Assembly: GCA_947476195.1 (NCBI GenBank)
Contig: CANJPT010000020.1
Location: 1 to 46,430 of the forward strand
From: Lewinellaceae bacterium
GTDB taxonomy: Bacteria > Bacteroidota > Bacteroidia > Chitinophagales > Saprospiraceae
Length of the DNA: 46,430 nt
Direction of reading: 5' to 3'
Below, piece by piece: positions 1 through 8,252 of this stretch. Every line of letters starts with the position of its first letter. Position 1 is the first letter of the stretch. The notes under the pieces were generated by a model that worked only from the letters and a program-made list of their open reading frames with translations, was not told where the DNA came from and searched no databases. The position numbers were made by a program, and so were the translations under genes.

Positions 1-27
1 AATGACTAATGACCCCAATGACCACGC

Positions 28-1047
28 TCAAACCTCCCGCCAGACCACTTCCCCCTGTCGGTTGATATATTGCCATTTGCCATCCAGAATGGTAAAAGCA
101 AGGCCATCGCGAAAAGGGGCGGCAGCTTGAAATGTGGGAGGGATAGCACTTTGCCCATCTGGGCGGATAAATCCCCATAATCCATTGGAACACACTTGTG
201 CCAATCCATCCGAAAACACTCCGGCGTCTTCGAATTTTGGCATGATGGTCAATTTGCCTGTTTTGTTGATATAGCCGTAGGCACCGTTGATTTCTACCAA
301 AGCCAATCCTTCGCCAAAGTCTCCGGCCAGATCAAACATAGGTTCCACGGCGATATTTCCATCCTGGCTCACAAAGCCATATTTTCCATCGCGGAAAGCC
401 AGTGCCATACCATCGAAGAACTCTCCGTGCGCGTGGCCTTTTACAAACTCGAACTGTGGCTGCACGGTTTCTTCGCCCTTTCGGTTGCAGAGTCCCCAAA
501 GTCCGTCGCGGGTCACCAACGCAGAAGCACCCTGAAATGGACTTGCGCCATCCCATTGCGGTTCAATGCGATAGGCACCTGTTTTATCTACAAATCCCCA
601 AAGCCCTTCTGTACTGGCTGGGGCAAGTCCGGCGCTGAAATTGCCAGTCTGGGAAAAAACCGGTCTGATTTCAAATTGTCCTTTGGGATTAAGAAAACCG
701 GCACTCCCTTCAAACGTGGCCGGGGCAAGTCCTTCGCAGAAATCACCGGCAAGTTCAAAAACTGGGGCGATCACTTCGTTTCCACGCGGGTCTGTAAAAC
801 CCCAGAGTTGTGCTACCTGTACCCGGGCCACGCCTTCAGAAAAGGGTCCGATGGCCCTGTACAAACGTTTGAAGTACATCCTGCCTTGCTCGTCCAACAA
901 AGCTAAAAGACCATTGAGCCGCACCGTAGTGAAGCCATTTTGGAACTCGCCGGCCTCCAGATATTGAGGCTCAATGACGACTTCGCCTCTGGCATTAATA
1001 AAGCCGAGGTAACTATTCTGCCTGATTTTAAATAATGGTGGGTGCAT
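28..1047 (-). CDS. WG-repeat (beta-propeller-like) protein
   Basis: Protein of 339 residues made almost entirely of about eight WG (KWG) repeats. Each has the pattern 'G-hydrophobic-(W/Y)-G-(F/Y)-hydrophobic-(D/N)-x-x-G ... P-x-F-x-x-(A/G)-x-x-F-x-x-G-hydrophobic-A', for example EGLWGFVDKTGAYRIEPQWD. WG repeats are widespread in Bacteroidota and have no established enzymatic role; a scaffold or binding role is inference. The frame stays open 19 codons further upstream, but I start at MHPPLFKIR because the upstream codons look non-coding and a TACTTTTG promoter box lies only 7 nt before this ATG. No signal peptide is seen, so it is probably cytoplasmic. It is transcribed divergently from the PorV/PorQ-like gene. 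Family call firm, function unknown. Confidence 0.88.
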   Translation of the reverse strand: MHPPLFKIRQNSYLGFINARGEVVIEPQYLEAGEFQNGFTTVRLNGLLALLDEQGRMYFKRLYRAIGPFSEGVARVQVAQLWGFTDPRGNEVIAPVFELAGDFCEGLAPATFEGSAGFLNPKGQFEIRPVFSQTGNFSAGLAPASTEGLWGFVDKTGAYRIEPQWDGASPFQGASALVTRDGLWGLCNRKGEETVQPQFEFVKGHAHGEFFDGMALAFRDGKYGFVSQDGNIAVEPMFDLAGDFGEGLALVEINGAYGYINKTGKLTIMPKFEDAGVFSDGLAQVCSNGLWGFIRPDGQSAIPPTFQAAAPFRDGLAFTILDGKWQYINRQGEVVWREV

Positions 1048-1054
1048 TGGACGG

Positions 1055-1062
1055 CAAAAGTA
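1055..1062 (-). promoter_or_regulatory. -7 box TACTTTTG for the WG-repeat gene
   Basis: On the minus strand this reads TACTTTTG, matching the Bacteroidota -7 consensus TAnnTTTG. Only 7 nt separate it from the ATG, so the predicted transcript has a leader of a few nucleotides at most. No clear -33 TTG is seen. Confidence 0.5.
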
Positions 1063-1150
1063 GCGAATTCGTGCTTTAGGAAAGTAAAATGAATAAAACT
1101 CCATTTTTTTCGGGCAACCCGCCCCATTTTTACAACGTCAAGCACATCAT

Positions 1151-2248
1151 ATGAAAAAGCAATTACTCTCTTTCGGACTTTGGCTCATGGTCAGCGTTTC
1201 CGGTATTTCTGCTCAAAAGTATTCCAACGAGTTTCTCGCCATTGGCGTGGGGGGGCGCGCTCATGGTATGTCGGGCGCACAAGCAGCGCTAACGGATGAT
1301 ATCACAGCGGCCTATTGGAATGCTGCCGGACTGAGCCAGATCACCGCACCCATGCAATCAGGTGCGATGCACGCCGAGTGGTTTGGCGGCGTGGGCAAGT
1401 ACGACTGGATCGGATTTGGCAAGTCTCTCAACCGCGAACGGAGTTCCTATCTGGCCTTTTCGCTTATTCGTCTGGGCATTGACAATATTCCTTACACGAT
1501 CAATTTGGTCAATACGGATGGAACCATCAACTACGATAACGTGACGGAGTTTAGCGCAGCCGACTATGCATTTATGGGGAGTTATGCTCAGAAATTAAAA
1601 AACCCGGCATTTTCAGTAGGCGGGACAATGAAAGTCATTCGTCGGAAGATCGGTTCATTTGCCGGTGCCTGGGGATTTGGGGCAGATGCAGGCGCCCAGT
1701 ACCGCAAAGGCGCGCTGATGCTCGGCATTCAGGGCCGCGACCTTACTACCACCTTCAATGCCTGGTCATTTGATTTCACAGAGGATATTCGCAGCACCTG
1801 GGATACCACAGGCAATGCACTCCCGGTCAGTAATATCGAAATTACAAAGCCCAGTTTTGTGTTTGGAGGAGCCTATAAATTTAAACTTGGGAAAGAAACA
1901 ACGCTTACCCCGGCGCTAGATCTGGTTTGGACCACTGATGGTCAACGCAACGTTCTGATCAGTTCAAAGGCGATTAGTATTGATCCGCGGTTTGGCGTGG
2001 AAATGGATTACAAGAAATTTTTGCAGATCCGCGTTGGGGTCGGTAATTTTCAACGGGTAAAAGATGATTTTAATCCTGCAAAAGAGAATCTTTCCATGCA
2101 GCCTAATTTTGGCGTAGGCCTTCGTTTTGGCCGTGTAAAAATTGATTACGCACTTACAGACATTGGCAATGTTTCAGCAGTGCAGTATTCGCATATTTTT
2201 TCTTTGCTGGTTGACTTTAAAGAGAAAAAGGCGAAAGGAGGGAATTAG
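1151..2248 (+). CDS. PorV/PorQ-family outer-membrane protein
   Basis: Outer-membrane beta-barrel protein of 365 residues. An N-terminal signal peptide (residues 1-21, ending SGISAQ) is followed by the hallmark N-terminal segment 'FLAIGVGGRAHGMSGAQAAL' and 'AYWNAAGL', typical of the PorV/PorQ (UPF0164/FadL-like) family. The remainder alternates barrel strands and ends in a strand with aromatic residues (YSHIFSLLVDF). PorV shuttles T9SS cargo to the sorting complex and PorQ belongs to the PorU-V-Q-Z attachment complex. Which role this paralogue has cannot be read from sequence, so no symbol is given. It is convergent with cmk. An association of this family with type IX secretion is family knowledge; here it is supported by the T9SS genes 37 kb downstream. 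Confidence 0.85.
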   Translation: MKKQLLSFGLWLMVSVSGISAQKYSNEFLAIGVGGRAHGMSGAQAALTDDITAAYWNAAGLSQITAPMQSGAMHAEWFGGVGKYDWIGFGKSLNRERSSYLAFSLIRLGIDNIPYTINLVNTDGTINYDNVTEFSAADYAFMGSYAQKLKNPAFSVGGTMKVIRRKIGSFAGAWGFGADAGAQYRKGALMLGIQGRDLTTTFNAWSFDFTEDIRSTWDTTGNALPVSNIEITKPSFVFGGAYKFKLGKETTLTPALDLVWTTDGQRNVLISSKAISIDPRFGVEMDYKKFLQIRVGVGNFQRVKDDFNPAKENLSMQPNFGVGLRFGRVKIDYALTDIGNVSAVQYSHIFSLLVDFKEKKAKGGN

Positions 2249-2252
2249 AATT

Positions 2253-2342
2253 AAGTTACAAGTAGTAAGGGAGCGCACAGACCTCGCCCCCTCGCTACTT
2301 TCAACTTGATACTTTTAACTTGAAACTTTATTCTTGTAACTT
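2253..2342. repeat. Nested palindrome with AAGT-type periodic words
   Basis: Outer arms AAGTTACAAG (2253-2262) and CTTGTAACTT (2333-2342) are perfect complements. Imperfect inner arms are AGTAGTAAGGGA (2262-2273) and the CCCCTCGCTACT-type segment ending near 2299. Between 2300 and 2350 the plus strand carries ACTT words every 8-10 nt. It lies between convergent genes (PorV/PorQ-like and cmk) and overlaps the last codons of cmk, so here it could act as a two-way terminator. Confidence 0.5.
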
Positions 2343-3002
2343 TATTCTTGCCAACTCAAGCGCCTTTTCCAGTTGCTGTTCCTCAGAAAGTAAGGTATTG
2401 TCAATAACTACCGCATCGTCTGCTTTCCGTAGCGGGCTATCTGCGCGGCTGGAATCAATTCGGTCTCGCTCAAGCAGGTTACGTTGGATATCTTCCCATT
2501 CTCCGTCAATACCTTTGGAGGCTAATTCAAGGTGGCGACGGCTGGTTCGCACATCGGCATCTGCCAAAAGATAGATCTTTAACTCGGCGTCTGGGAATAC
2601 CACAGTGCCAATGTCGCGCCCATCGGATACAATTTGCCTGCGCTTTCCCATGGCTTGTTGTTGTGCTACCATCGCCCGACGTACGGCTGAAAGTGCGGAT
2701 ACTGGGCTTACATGGTCGTTTACGCTCATTTCACGTATATCGTGCTCAACATCTCTTCCATTGAGAAAGGTTCGGTTCTGTCCGTCAATCCGCTCGAAGT
2801 GAATCTCGATGTGCTGTAAAGCATCGGCGACTGCCTCTGGGTTTTCGTAATCAATGTTGTTTTCCAAAAAATAAAGGGTCACGGCCCGGTACATTGCCCC
2901 TGAATCGAGGTAAGCGTAGTGGAGTGATTTGGCGAGTGATTTGGCGAGGGTGCTTTTACCACAGGAGGACAAGCCGTCAATGGCGACAATAATTCGTTTC
3001 AT
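2328..3002 (-). CDS. cmk: Cytidylate kinase
   Basis: Cytoplasmic (d)CMP kinase, ATP + (d)CMP to ADP + (d)CDP, in pyrimidine salvage and mRNA turnover. The 224-residue product has the P-loop GLSSCGKST at residues 10-18 (the form seen in Bacteroidota), the substrate-binding stretch LDSGAMYRAV near residue 32, the SDGRDIGTVVFPDA motif near 145, and the arginine-rich lid (LLERDRIDSSRADSPL) near 190. Length fits the family. I start at MKRIIVAIDG rather than at an ATG four codons upstream because the family begins just before the P-loop. A near-consensus -7 box (CATTTTTG, minus strand, 3012-3019) lies 9 nt upstream. No anomalies. Confidence 0.96.
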   Translation of the reverse strand: MKRIIVAIDGLSSCGKSTLAKSLAKSLHYAYLDSGAMYRAVTLYFLENNIDYENPEAVADALQHIEIHFERIDGQNRTFLNGRDVEHDIREMSVNDHVSPVSALSAVRRAMVAQQQAMGKRRQIVSDGRDIGTVVFPDAELKIYLLADADVRTSRRHLELASKGIDGEWEDIQRNLLERDRIDSSRADSPLRKADDAVVIDNTLLSEEQQLEKALELARIKLQE

Positions 3003-3067
3003 ATTCGACGGCAAAAATGGAAATTTTTTAGGGATTATTTCAGCGCAGTGTTACCGTAGTTTCTTTA

Positions 3068-3160
3068 TTTTAAAACACTAAGGAACTAAGCTACACTAAG
3101 GGTTACATACCTTAAACCCCTCTTATACTTAGTGATGCTTAGTTCCTTAGTGTTTTAAAA
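3068..3160. repeat. 33-bp inverted repeat with ACTAAG words
   Basis: Arms 3068-3100 and 3128-3160 are complementary at 31 of 33 positions. The left arm contains ACTAAG at 3077, 3085 and 3095, a spacing of 8-10 nt. The loop holds a weak GGGTT/AACCC stem. It lies between the stop of the beta-helix lipoprotein gene and the start of cmk, both on the minus strand, so it may terminate the former, but no proper T-tract follows on that strand. Confidence 0.75.
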
Positions 3161-3173
3161 ACCCTCGAATTTT

Positions 3174-4649
3174 TCAAAATTCAATTTCAAAGCAGCCCGC
3201 ATCAGGCATCGTACCATCCCGCATTTTCCCATCCAGATCCAGCTCAATGCCGGGTACAGGAATCGCAAAGCGGTTAGCAATAGAGTGCAGGGTGTCCAGG
3301 TGGAAATTGGACTTGCTTATATTTGTAAATATCGTGTCTTGTCCATCCGCCATGATGCAAGGCTGGCAATGGTCGGGAAAATCTGGATAACCCGTTGGCT
3401 TGATCAGATCTTTGACCCGTACAATGCAGTTTTTTAACTGGTAGTCAAATAGGGTAGGGTCGTTCATGCGGTCGAAAAGCGTGATCTGGTCGGTTCGGCT
3501 TCCGAATAAAATGCAATTCTGGAAATGCGCCTGGAGTTTGTTCGACTCAAAAAGCCCGCAGGTTGCATCCAGACAAAGGGCGTTGCCCATACGGAGCGCT
3601 TCGCCATCTACACCATAACTTGCCACGGTACAATATGTAAAATCGTACTCGCCGCCGTATTCCAGTTGAATTCCGTAGCCAGTATTTGAATAAAAGAGGC
3701 AATTATCAGCCGTTATTTTAGCGTGAATACCGATGAGACCGCTGCTGGCTGTGTTGTATATCTGGGTGTTTCGAAGGGTCAGTTCTGCCGCAGAATCCAC
3801 CCGAATACCAATGATGGAATTCCGTACAATACAATGGTTGATGCTATGTCCTGTGGTGCCTGCCTGCAGCCAAAGTCCTGTCCATTGTCCGGGATCTTCG
3901 TCAAATTCAGATTCCAGACGGTCGCCTTCAAAAATGACCGGTGCATCTATTGTTCCATCTACGATCAGTTTGCCCTGGCCGACGAAGGCAATAAAGCCGT
4001 CGTTGTAGCGCTGTGTGATGCCTGCGGTGTCCACATATTTTCCCAGGCCGCCATGCACATACACCCGGGTGCCTTTTGCGATCCGCAGCGTACAAGAGTC
4101 AATGACCAGAACGCCATAGATGACATAGGGCTTTGGGTCGTCCCAAACAATTTCGCCACCATTGCAGCTCAGGCCTACTGCTCCGCCTGCGCCAAAGCGC
4201 GAAGGAATGTAGTTGGCGTTTTGCCCAAAGGCCTCCAGCACCACTTTCTGCACATTCCCGTTGGTCTCGAACACCACATTTTCTTCGATCACGAAGGGCG
4301 AGGAGATGTCCGTTGGGTTCACGGTTACATCCGCAAAAACGTACATGCTGTCGTTCGGGGCGATTTCCAGATTTTCCAGATCGTCGCTGCTGACACCATC
4401 CACGTTCAGGTTGAAGCGTGAGTTTGTGCCGTTTTCAAGGTAGAGTTTCGAGATCCGAATGCTCTTATTGTGGTGATTGTAGATCTTAAAATAACGCGTT
4501 GCAGAGCCCAATTGGGTAAAAACGGTATCAAAATGCAGCGTGTCGGTGCTGAATTCCAGTTTGTCCGCCGGGCTGGAGGTAAACTTTTCTTTCTGGCAAA
4601 ACGCCAGAAAAAGCGGGAGAAGTAGAAGACCAAAAAGGAAACGCATCAT
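3174..4649 (-). CDS. Probable lipoprotein with parallel beta-helix domain
   Basis: Hypothetical envelope protein of 491 residues. The first 17 residues form a hydrophobic signal ending LFLAFC, a plausible but atypical lipobox because the residue before Cys18 is Phe. Residues about 30-145 resemble an Ig/ASPM-type beta-sandwich (LEFSTDTLHFDTVFTQLGSA). Residues about 150-400 show the short strand-turn pattern of right-handed parallel beta-helices (repeated 'N-hydrophobic-x-hydrophobic ... G-hydrophobic-x-hydrophobic', e.g. HCIVRNSIIGIRVDSAAEL), as in polysaccharide-binding surface proteins. The C-terminus has the 'DLDGKMRDGTMPDAGCFE' ending found in many Bacteroidota beta-helix proteins. The enzymatic role, if any, is unknown. 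A TAnnTTTG box lies 34 nt upstream. A second ATG at codon 2 is an equally good start. Confidence 0.75.
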   Translation of the reverse strand: MMRFLFGLLLLPLFLAFCQKEKFTSSPADKLEFSTDTLHFDTVFTQLGSATRYFKIYNHHNKSIRISKLYLENGTNSRFNLNVDGVSSDDLENLEIAPNDSMYVFADVTVNPTDISSPFVIEENVVFETNGNVQKVVLEAFGQNANYIPSRFGAGGAVGLSCNGGEIVWDDPKPYVIYGVLVIDSCTLRIAKGTRVYVHGGLGKYVDTAGITQRYNDGFIAFVGQGKLIVDGTIDAPVIFEGDRLESEFDEDPGQWTGLWLQAGTTGHSINHCIVRNSIIGIRVDSAAELTLRNTQIYNTASSGLIGIHAKITADNCLFYSNTGYGIQLEYGGEYDFTYCTVASYGVDGEALRMGNALCLDATCGLFESNKLQAHFQNCILFGSRTDQITLFDRMNDPTLFDYQLKNCIVRVKDLIKPTGYPDFPDHCQPCIMADGQDTIFTNISKSNFHLDTLHSIANRFAIPVPGIELDLDGKMRDGTMPDAGCFEIEF

Positions 4650-4683
4650 TTTATGGGTGGCCAGAGATTTTAAAACAGGGAGG

Positions 4684-4691
4684 CAAAAGTA
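4684..4691 (-). promoter_or_regulatory. -7 box TACTTTTG for the beta-helix lipoprotein
   Basis: Minus-strand TACTTTTG, an exact TAnnTTTG match, 34 nt before the start codon, a spacing shared with several other genes here. The nested palindrome 4705-4860 begins just upstream of it. Confidence 0.5.
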
Positions 4692-4704
4692 CGCTTGAGC
4701 GTTG

Positions 4705-4860
4705 GGGTTTTAACCATGTAGTGTGTTTGAGGTTTTTTTAACCACATAGTTCACATAGTTCACATAGCACACATAGTTTTCAAGCGCATCTAAAAACTAT
4801 GTGTACTATGTGAACTATGTGGTTAATTTAATAAAACATGCTCTACATGGTTAACCCCCC
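4705..4860. repeat. Nested palindrome with exact 9-nt CACATAGT repeats between divergent promoters
   Basis: Left arm 4742-4777 is four consecutive 9-mers (ccacatagt, tcacatagt, tcacatagc, acacatagt). Right arm 4796-4822 is three complementary 9-mers (actatgtgt, actatgtga, actatgtgg). A second pair of arms lies outside: GGGGTTTTAACCATGTAG (4704-4721) against CTACATGGTTAACCCC (4843-4858). The whole element lies between the two predicted -7 boxes at 4684-4691 and 4900-4907, so it is upstream of both start sites. Confidence 0.85.
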
Positions 4861-4899
4861 AAAAACCGCCATTAGCAAACAAGGTACTACCCAAATTTA

Positions 4900-4907
4900 T
4901 ACCTTTG
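4900..4907 (+). promoter_or_regulatory. -7 box TACCTTTG for the membrane protein gene
   Basis: Exact TAnnTTTG match 37 nt before the TTG at 4945. That distance equals the one seen for the PorP/SprF gene and supports the TTG start. No -33 TTG at the usual distance. Confidence 0.45.
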
Positions 4908-4944
4908 CCAGGCTTCCAAACAGACATGGCTCCAGGATGGTCTT

Positions 4945-7260
4945 TTGAACGGACTTAAAGTTTTTAACGTGACATACACAGCCCGGATAAATCAATTTTT
5001 GACTCCCAAAAGACAACAATGGCTGGGCGCATTGGCGGCAGTCGTGTTTCTGCTGTTGTTGGCACGCCCCATTTTCAAAGACTATTTCACGAAGCCCAAT
5101 TCGATGATGTATTCCTTTGGGGGCGATGCACTGATGTTGTACTACAACACGACCTTCCACACCCGTTACGACCATGGATCCATGCTACGGAGCATGAATT
5201 ACCCGGATGGTGAATATATCTATCTGACAGATGCCCAGGGCTCATGGTCGAATGCTTTACAATGGATCAACCGACATGTCACAGATATTGCCGGGCAAAC
5301 GGTAGGCTTTGTCAACGGGCTCAATTTGTACTTGCTTTTTGCAGCGGTGGTGCTGCTTTTTTTTCTGTTGAGGGCCTTAAAGGTTCACCTGTTTACGGCG
5401 ATTCTATTTGCCCCGATGATCTTATTGCTGGCGCCGCAGGTCCGGCGTTTGAGCGGGCATTTTGGCCTGGCCTATCCGTTTTTGATTCCCATGGCCATGT
5501 TGTGGTTTTTGAGGAAATACAGGCTGGGGCGTCTGGAAAAACGCGATGCACTGATGCTGGGTGTTTCCACCTTTTTTACATTCAACAATCCATATACGGG
5601 ATTTAATGTCAACTTTTTCCTTCTATTAGCAGGAATACTGGTTTTTGTCTTTGAAGGATTTAAGCTTAAAAACTGGAAGCGCCCGGCCATTATTTCTGGC
5701 ATGGGACTTTTTGTGCTTGGGCTGGTTTTTCTCGATTTCAAGCTATTTGACCCGGTAAACGACCGTTTGAATCCGCAGTGGGGCTTCTTTGATTACCACG
5801 CAACTTTTGAAGGGCTTTTTCATCCACCCAATTCCATCCTGTACGATTGGCTGAAGCACAACAATTTCAAGATACCGGAGATCGAGTTTGAAGCGATGCT
5901 CAACGTCGGGATCGTCACGACGGTAGCGTTGGCTGTGATGTTGCTCATGACTTTTGCAGCTCCGTTTTTTCGTCAAAACAAACCCAGCCTGCAGCGGCTC
6001 GTGCCGGAACACCGCATTTTATTAGGCGCCTCTATTTTGTTGTTTTTACTTGCGGCCAATACAAGTCTCATCAAAATACCGCCGGCATGGCTGGAGGAAA
6101 ATTTCAGCTGGCTGACCATGTTCAAGGCTTCCGGTCGACTGGGTTGGACCTTTTATTTCGCCCTGACAGTGACTGCAGTGGTGTTTATCGATCGCCTGTT
6201 TCGGGTGACCTCTCCCTGGTTTATGGCGTCCTTGTTTTCGTTATCGGTTGCCGGGCTTTGGAATGCAGAAATCAATCAATACATCAAGCCGGTATTCAAA
6301 GATTCCTTTCAAGCCAATTATTTTGACGCGGCACATGAGCAGGAAATATTTGATGTTCTGCGTCAAAACAAGATAGAGATCACGGATTACCAGGCGATGC
6401 TTTGCCTGCCGAAAATGATGGCCTGGTCGGATAAAATACTGTCTGACATCAATTTCAGAACGCAGCTCTATGGCACCCGACTTTCAGTGGCCACAGGTTT
6501 GCCGATGGTCAATTCGATGCTTTCCCGAATCGGTTTGCAACATACCCTGGAGCGCGTGCAGATGCTTTCAAACCCATTGGTGGAACGGACGCTGCTCCAA
6601 AAATTCCCTAATCAAAAGGATATCCTCCTGTTGGTCGGATCGGATGCCATTCCGGAACTCAAAAATGGCGAAAAATATCTGACAGACATTTCCGAGCAGG
6701 TCGCTGAAACCAAGGACTTTTCCCTCTATCGACTGCGTCTGGCCGATCTGGCAAACAGCAGGGCGATCCAGGACGCAAAATCTGTGTTTCAGAGCGGTAA
6801 ATCCTCTGCCCCCAGCCTTCATTTAGGCTATGATGAGGCTCCTTCAAGTCAGGCTTTATATGGCGCAGGAAGCCACCAGGTCAAAGCTAAAGAGGATGAC
6901 ATTTATGATTTTGTATCTCCTTTTGAGCGCGATACCCAAATGGTGTTTTCGGGCTGGACATGTTTGGATAAAGGCAAATGGAGCTCCGGGTTCTGGCTGC
7001 TCAGTGTTCGTGATGCATCTGGGGCTGAATTGCAAAACATCAAGCTGGAAAGCAGAAAATCCAACGATGTACAGGATAGTTGGATCCGGTCTGAAGCCCG
7101 ATTTCCCCTGCCTCGCGGGGCGCATCTTCAGATCAAAACATTTGGCTACAAACCCATGCTGGTAGATGAGGTGATGCTTTGGCCTGTGGGCGTTTCCCCG
7201 ATTGTAAACGATCCCAATTCGCAGACATTTTTGTTTGAGAACTTCAAGATCAGGAAGTGA
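4945..7260 (+). CDS. Large polytopic membrane protein, GT-C-like
   Basis: Uncharacterised inner-membrane protein of 771 residues. About eleven hydrophobic segments fall between residues 25 and 460 (e.g. WLGALAAVVFLLLLARPIF, LYLLFAAVVLLFFLL, LLGASILLFLLAA), followed by a soluble domain of about 300 residues that ends in a beta-rich segment. A large loop after the first segment (SFGGDALMLYYNTTFHTRYD ... MNYPDGEYIYLTDAQG) carries acidic residues, as in GT-C glycosyltransferases and YfhO/DUF6311-type proteins; that assignment is inference from topology. The start is uncertain: TTG 4945 is used because a -7 box lies 37 nt upstream, while GTG at 4969 is an alternative. It is followed by the TonB-C/MORN gene in the same direction after 71 nt, so the two may be co-transcribed. 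Confidence 0.75.
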   Translation: MNGLKVFNVTYTARINQFLTPKRQQWLGALAAVVFLLLLARPIFKDYFTKPNSMMYSFGGDALMLYYNTTFHTRYDHGSMLRSMNYPDGEYIYLTDAQGSWSNALQWINRHVTDIAGQTVGFVNGLNLYLLFAAVVLLFFLLRALKVHLFTAILFAPMILLLAPQVRRLSGHFGLAYPFLIPMAMLWFLRKYRLGRLEKRDALMLGVSTFFTFNNPYTGFNVNFFLLLAGILVFVFEGFKLKNWKRPAIISGMGLFVLGLVFLDFKLFDPVNDRLNPQWGFFDYHATFEGLFHPPNSILYDWLKHNNFKIPEIEFEAMLNVGIVTTVALAVMLLMTFAAPFFRQNKPSLQRLVPEHRILLGASILLFLLAANTSLIKIPPAWLEENFSWLTMFKASGRLGWTFYFALTVTAVVFIDRLFRVTSPWFMASLFSLSVAGLWNAEINQYIKPVFKDSFQANYFDAAHEQEIFDVLRQNKIEITDYQAMLCLPKMMAWSDKILSDINFRTQLYGTRLSVATGLPMVNSMLSRIGLQHTLERVQMLSNPLVERTLLQKFPNQKDILLLVGSDAIPELKNGEKYLTDISEQVAETKDFSLYRLRLADLANSRAIQDAKSVFQSGKSSAPSLHLGYDEAPSSQALYGAGSHQVKAKEDDIYDFVSPFERDTQMVFSGWTCLDKGKWSSGFWLLSVRDASGAELQNIKLESRKSNDVQDSWIRSEARFPLPRGAHLQIKTFGYKPMLVDEVMLWPVGVSPIVNDPNSQTFLFENFKIRK

Positions 7261-7331
7261 CCGACCAGAAATCAGACGTTTAATTTTGGTGTCCCCACCA
7301 CAAGAAACCTTGTATAAACACCTCATGAAAA

Positions 7332-8099
7332 ATGAATTCCAGATCGGTTCAATTGCTTTTTTTCTGTTGGTTTCTGTCATGCCTGTCTGCTCAGGCCCAG
7401 GATACCCTGTATTATGATAAAAATTATGAACCAACTGGTTCAAGGATACTGGCACACTACATGGAGATCAAGAAGTGTGCGGCCGATAATGAAGACAAAT
7501 GTTCCATTGCTGTTTTTTCCCTGGATAGCAATCGGATCCTGTTCAATTGGCGATATAGCGATTATGAAAACGGGATCCTGCATGGCCGCTGCAGCCGGTG
7601 GTATTTAAGCGGTGGGCTCCATGAAGAAACAACCTTTGAACAGGGAAAAAAAAACGGCCTGGAAAAAAGCTTTTATCGAAATGGAACCCTAAAAAAAGAA
7701 TTGCTTTGGGAGCTGGATTCACTCAAAAAAGGAGCTTTTTTCAATGAAGATGGAACTCCTAAAACAGCACTTTTTAAGGAGGATCTGGGCGAATATGAAG
7801 AGCAGGAAGAACCTTCCTTTCCGGGCGGTCTCCAGGCAATGTATATCTATTTGAGTCGAAATGTTGAATATCCGGAAGAAGCAAAGGAAAATGGCTGGTC
7901 AGGGAGGGTTATTTTGACTTTTGTGGTCGGGAAAGACGGGAAGATCTCTGAAGTAAATGTAGTGGAGACCCCTCAGCCTGTTTTAGCAAAAGCCGTAGTT
8001 TATGTCGTCAATAAAATGCCCCGCTGGACGCCTGGCCGGGTAAGTGGTATTCCGGTTAGGGTTCGCTATACCATGCCTTTTAAGTTTAAACTGGAGTAA
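7332..8099 (+). CDS. Secreted MORN-variant / TonB C-terminal domain protein
   Basis: Protein of 255 residues with a signal peptide (residues 1-23, ending CLSAQAQ). Residues about 75-135 contain MORN-2-type 'Y.NG.L....' repeats (ENGILHGRCSRWYLSGGL, EQGKKNGLEKSFYRNGTL). Residues about 165-255 match a TonB C-terminal domain: 'FPGGLQAMYIYLSRNVEYPE..A..NGWSGRV..TFVV..DG.I', then a conserved 'P.WTPG...G.PV.V.Y..P..F'. This arrangement is common in Bacteroidota periplasmic proteins and differs from energising TonB in lacking an N-terminal membrane anchor of the ExbBD-interacting type. Its function is unknown. It is downstream of the membrane protein gene and upstream of thrS, each in the same direction. 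Confidence 0.85.
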   Translation: MNSRSVQLLFFCWFLSCLSAQAQDTLYYDKNYEPTGSRILAHYMEIKKCAADNEDKCSIAVFSLDSNRILFNWRYSDYENGILHGRCSRWYLSGGLHEETTFEQGKKNGLEKSFYRNGTLKKELLWELDSLKKGAFFNEDGTPKTALFKEDLGEYEEQEEPSFPGGLQAMYIYLSRNVEYPEEAKENGWSGRVILTFVVGKDGKISEVNVVETPQPVLAKAVVYVVNKMPRWTPGRVSGIPVRVRYTMPFKFKLE

Positions 8100-8158
8100 A
8101 ATGTTGCGGCCCATTAGAATTGCCACACTCCGGGGCTGCGCTGCAGGTATCATTCCCT

Positions 8159-8166
8159 TACCTTTG
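8159..8166 (+). promoter_or_regulatory. -7 box TACCTTTG for thrS
   Basis: Exact TAnnTTTG match 86 nt before the thrS ATG, giving a leader of about 80 nt. The leader contains a CCCG/CGGG pairing (about 8216-8236), which could be an autoregulatory structure, but I recognise no known riboswitch or T-box in it. Confidence 0.45.
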
Positions 8167-8252
8167 TCCATCAAATTTTTACAAACCGCCCACTCCGTTC
8201 GTATGGGGCACGGCACCCGACTCTAGTATGGCCGGGCTAAACACATTTTTTC

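Noticed and set aside
196-906. Long open frame on the plus strand opposite the WG-repeat gene
   Set aside because: It is antisense to a clear repeat protein, has no recognisable domain, and is explained by the base composition of the repeats.
8167-8252. T-box leader upstream of thrS
   Set aside because: No T-box sequence and no specifier stem; T-boxes are not expected in this phylum.
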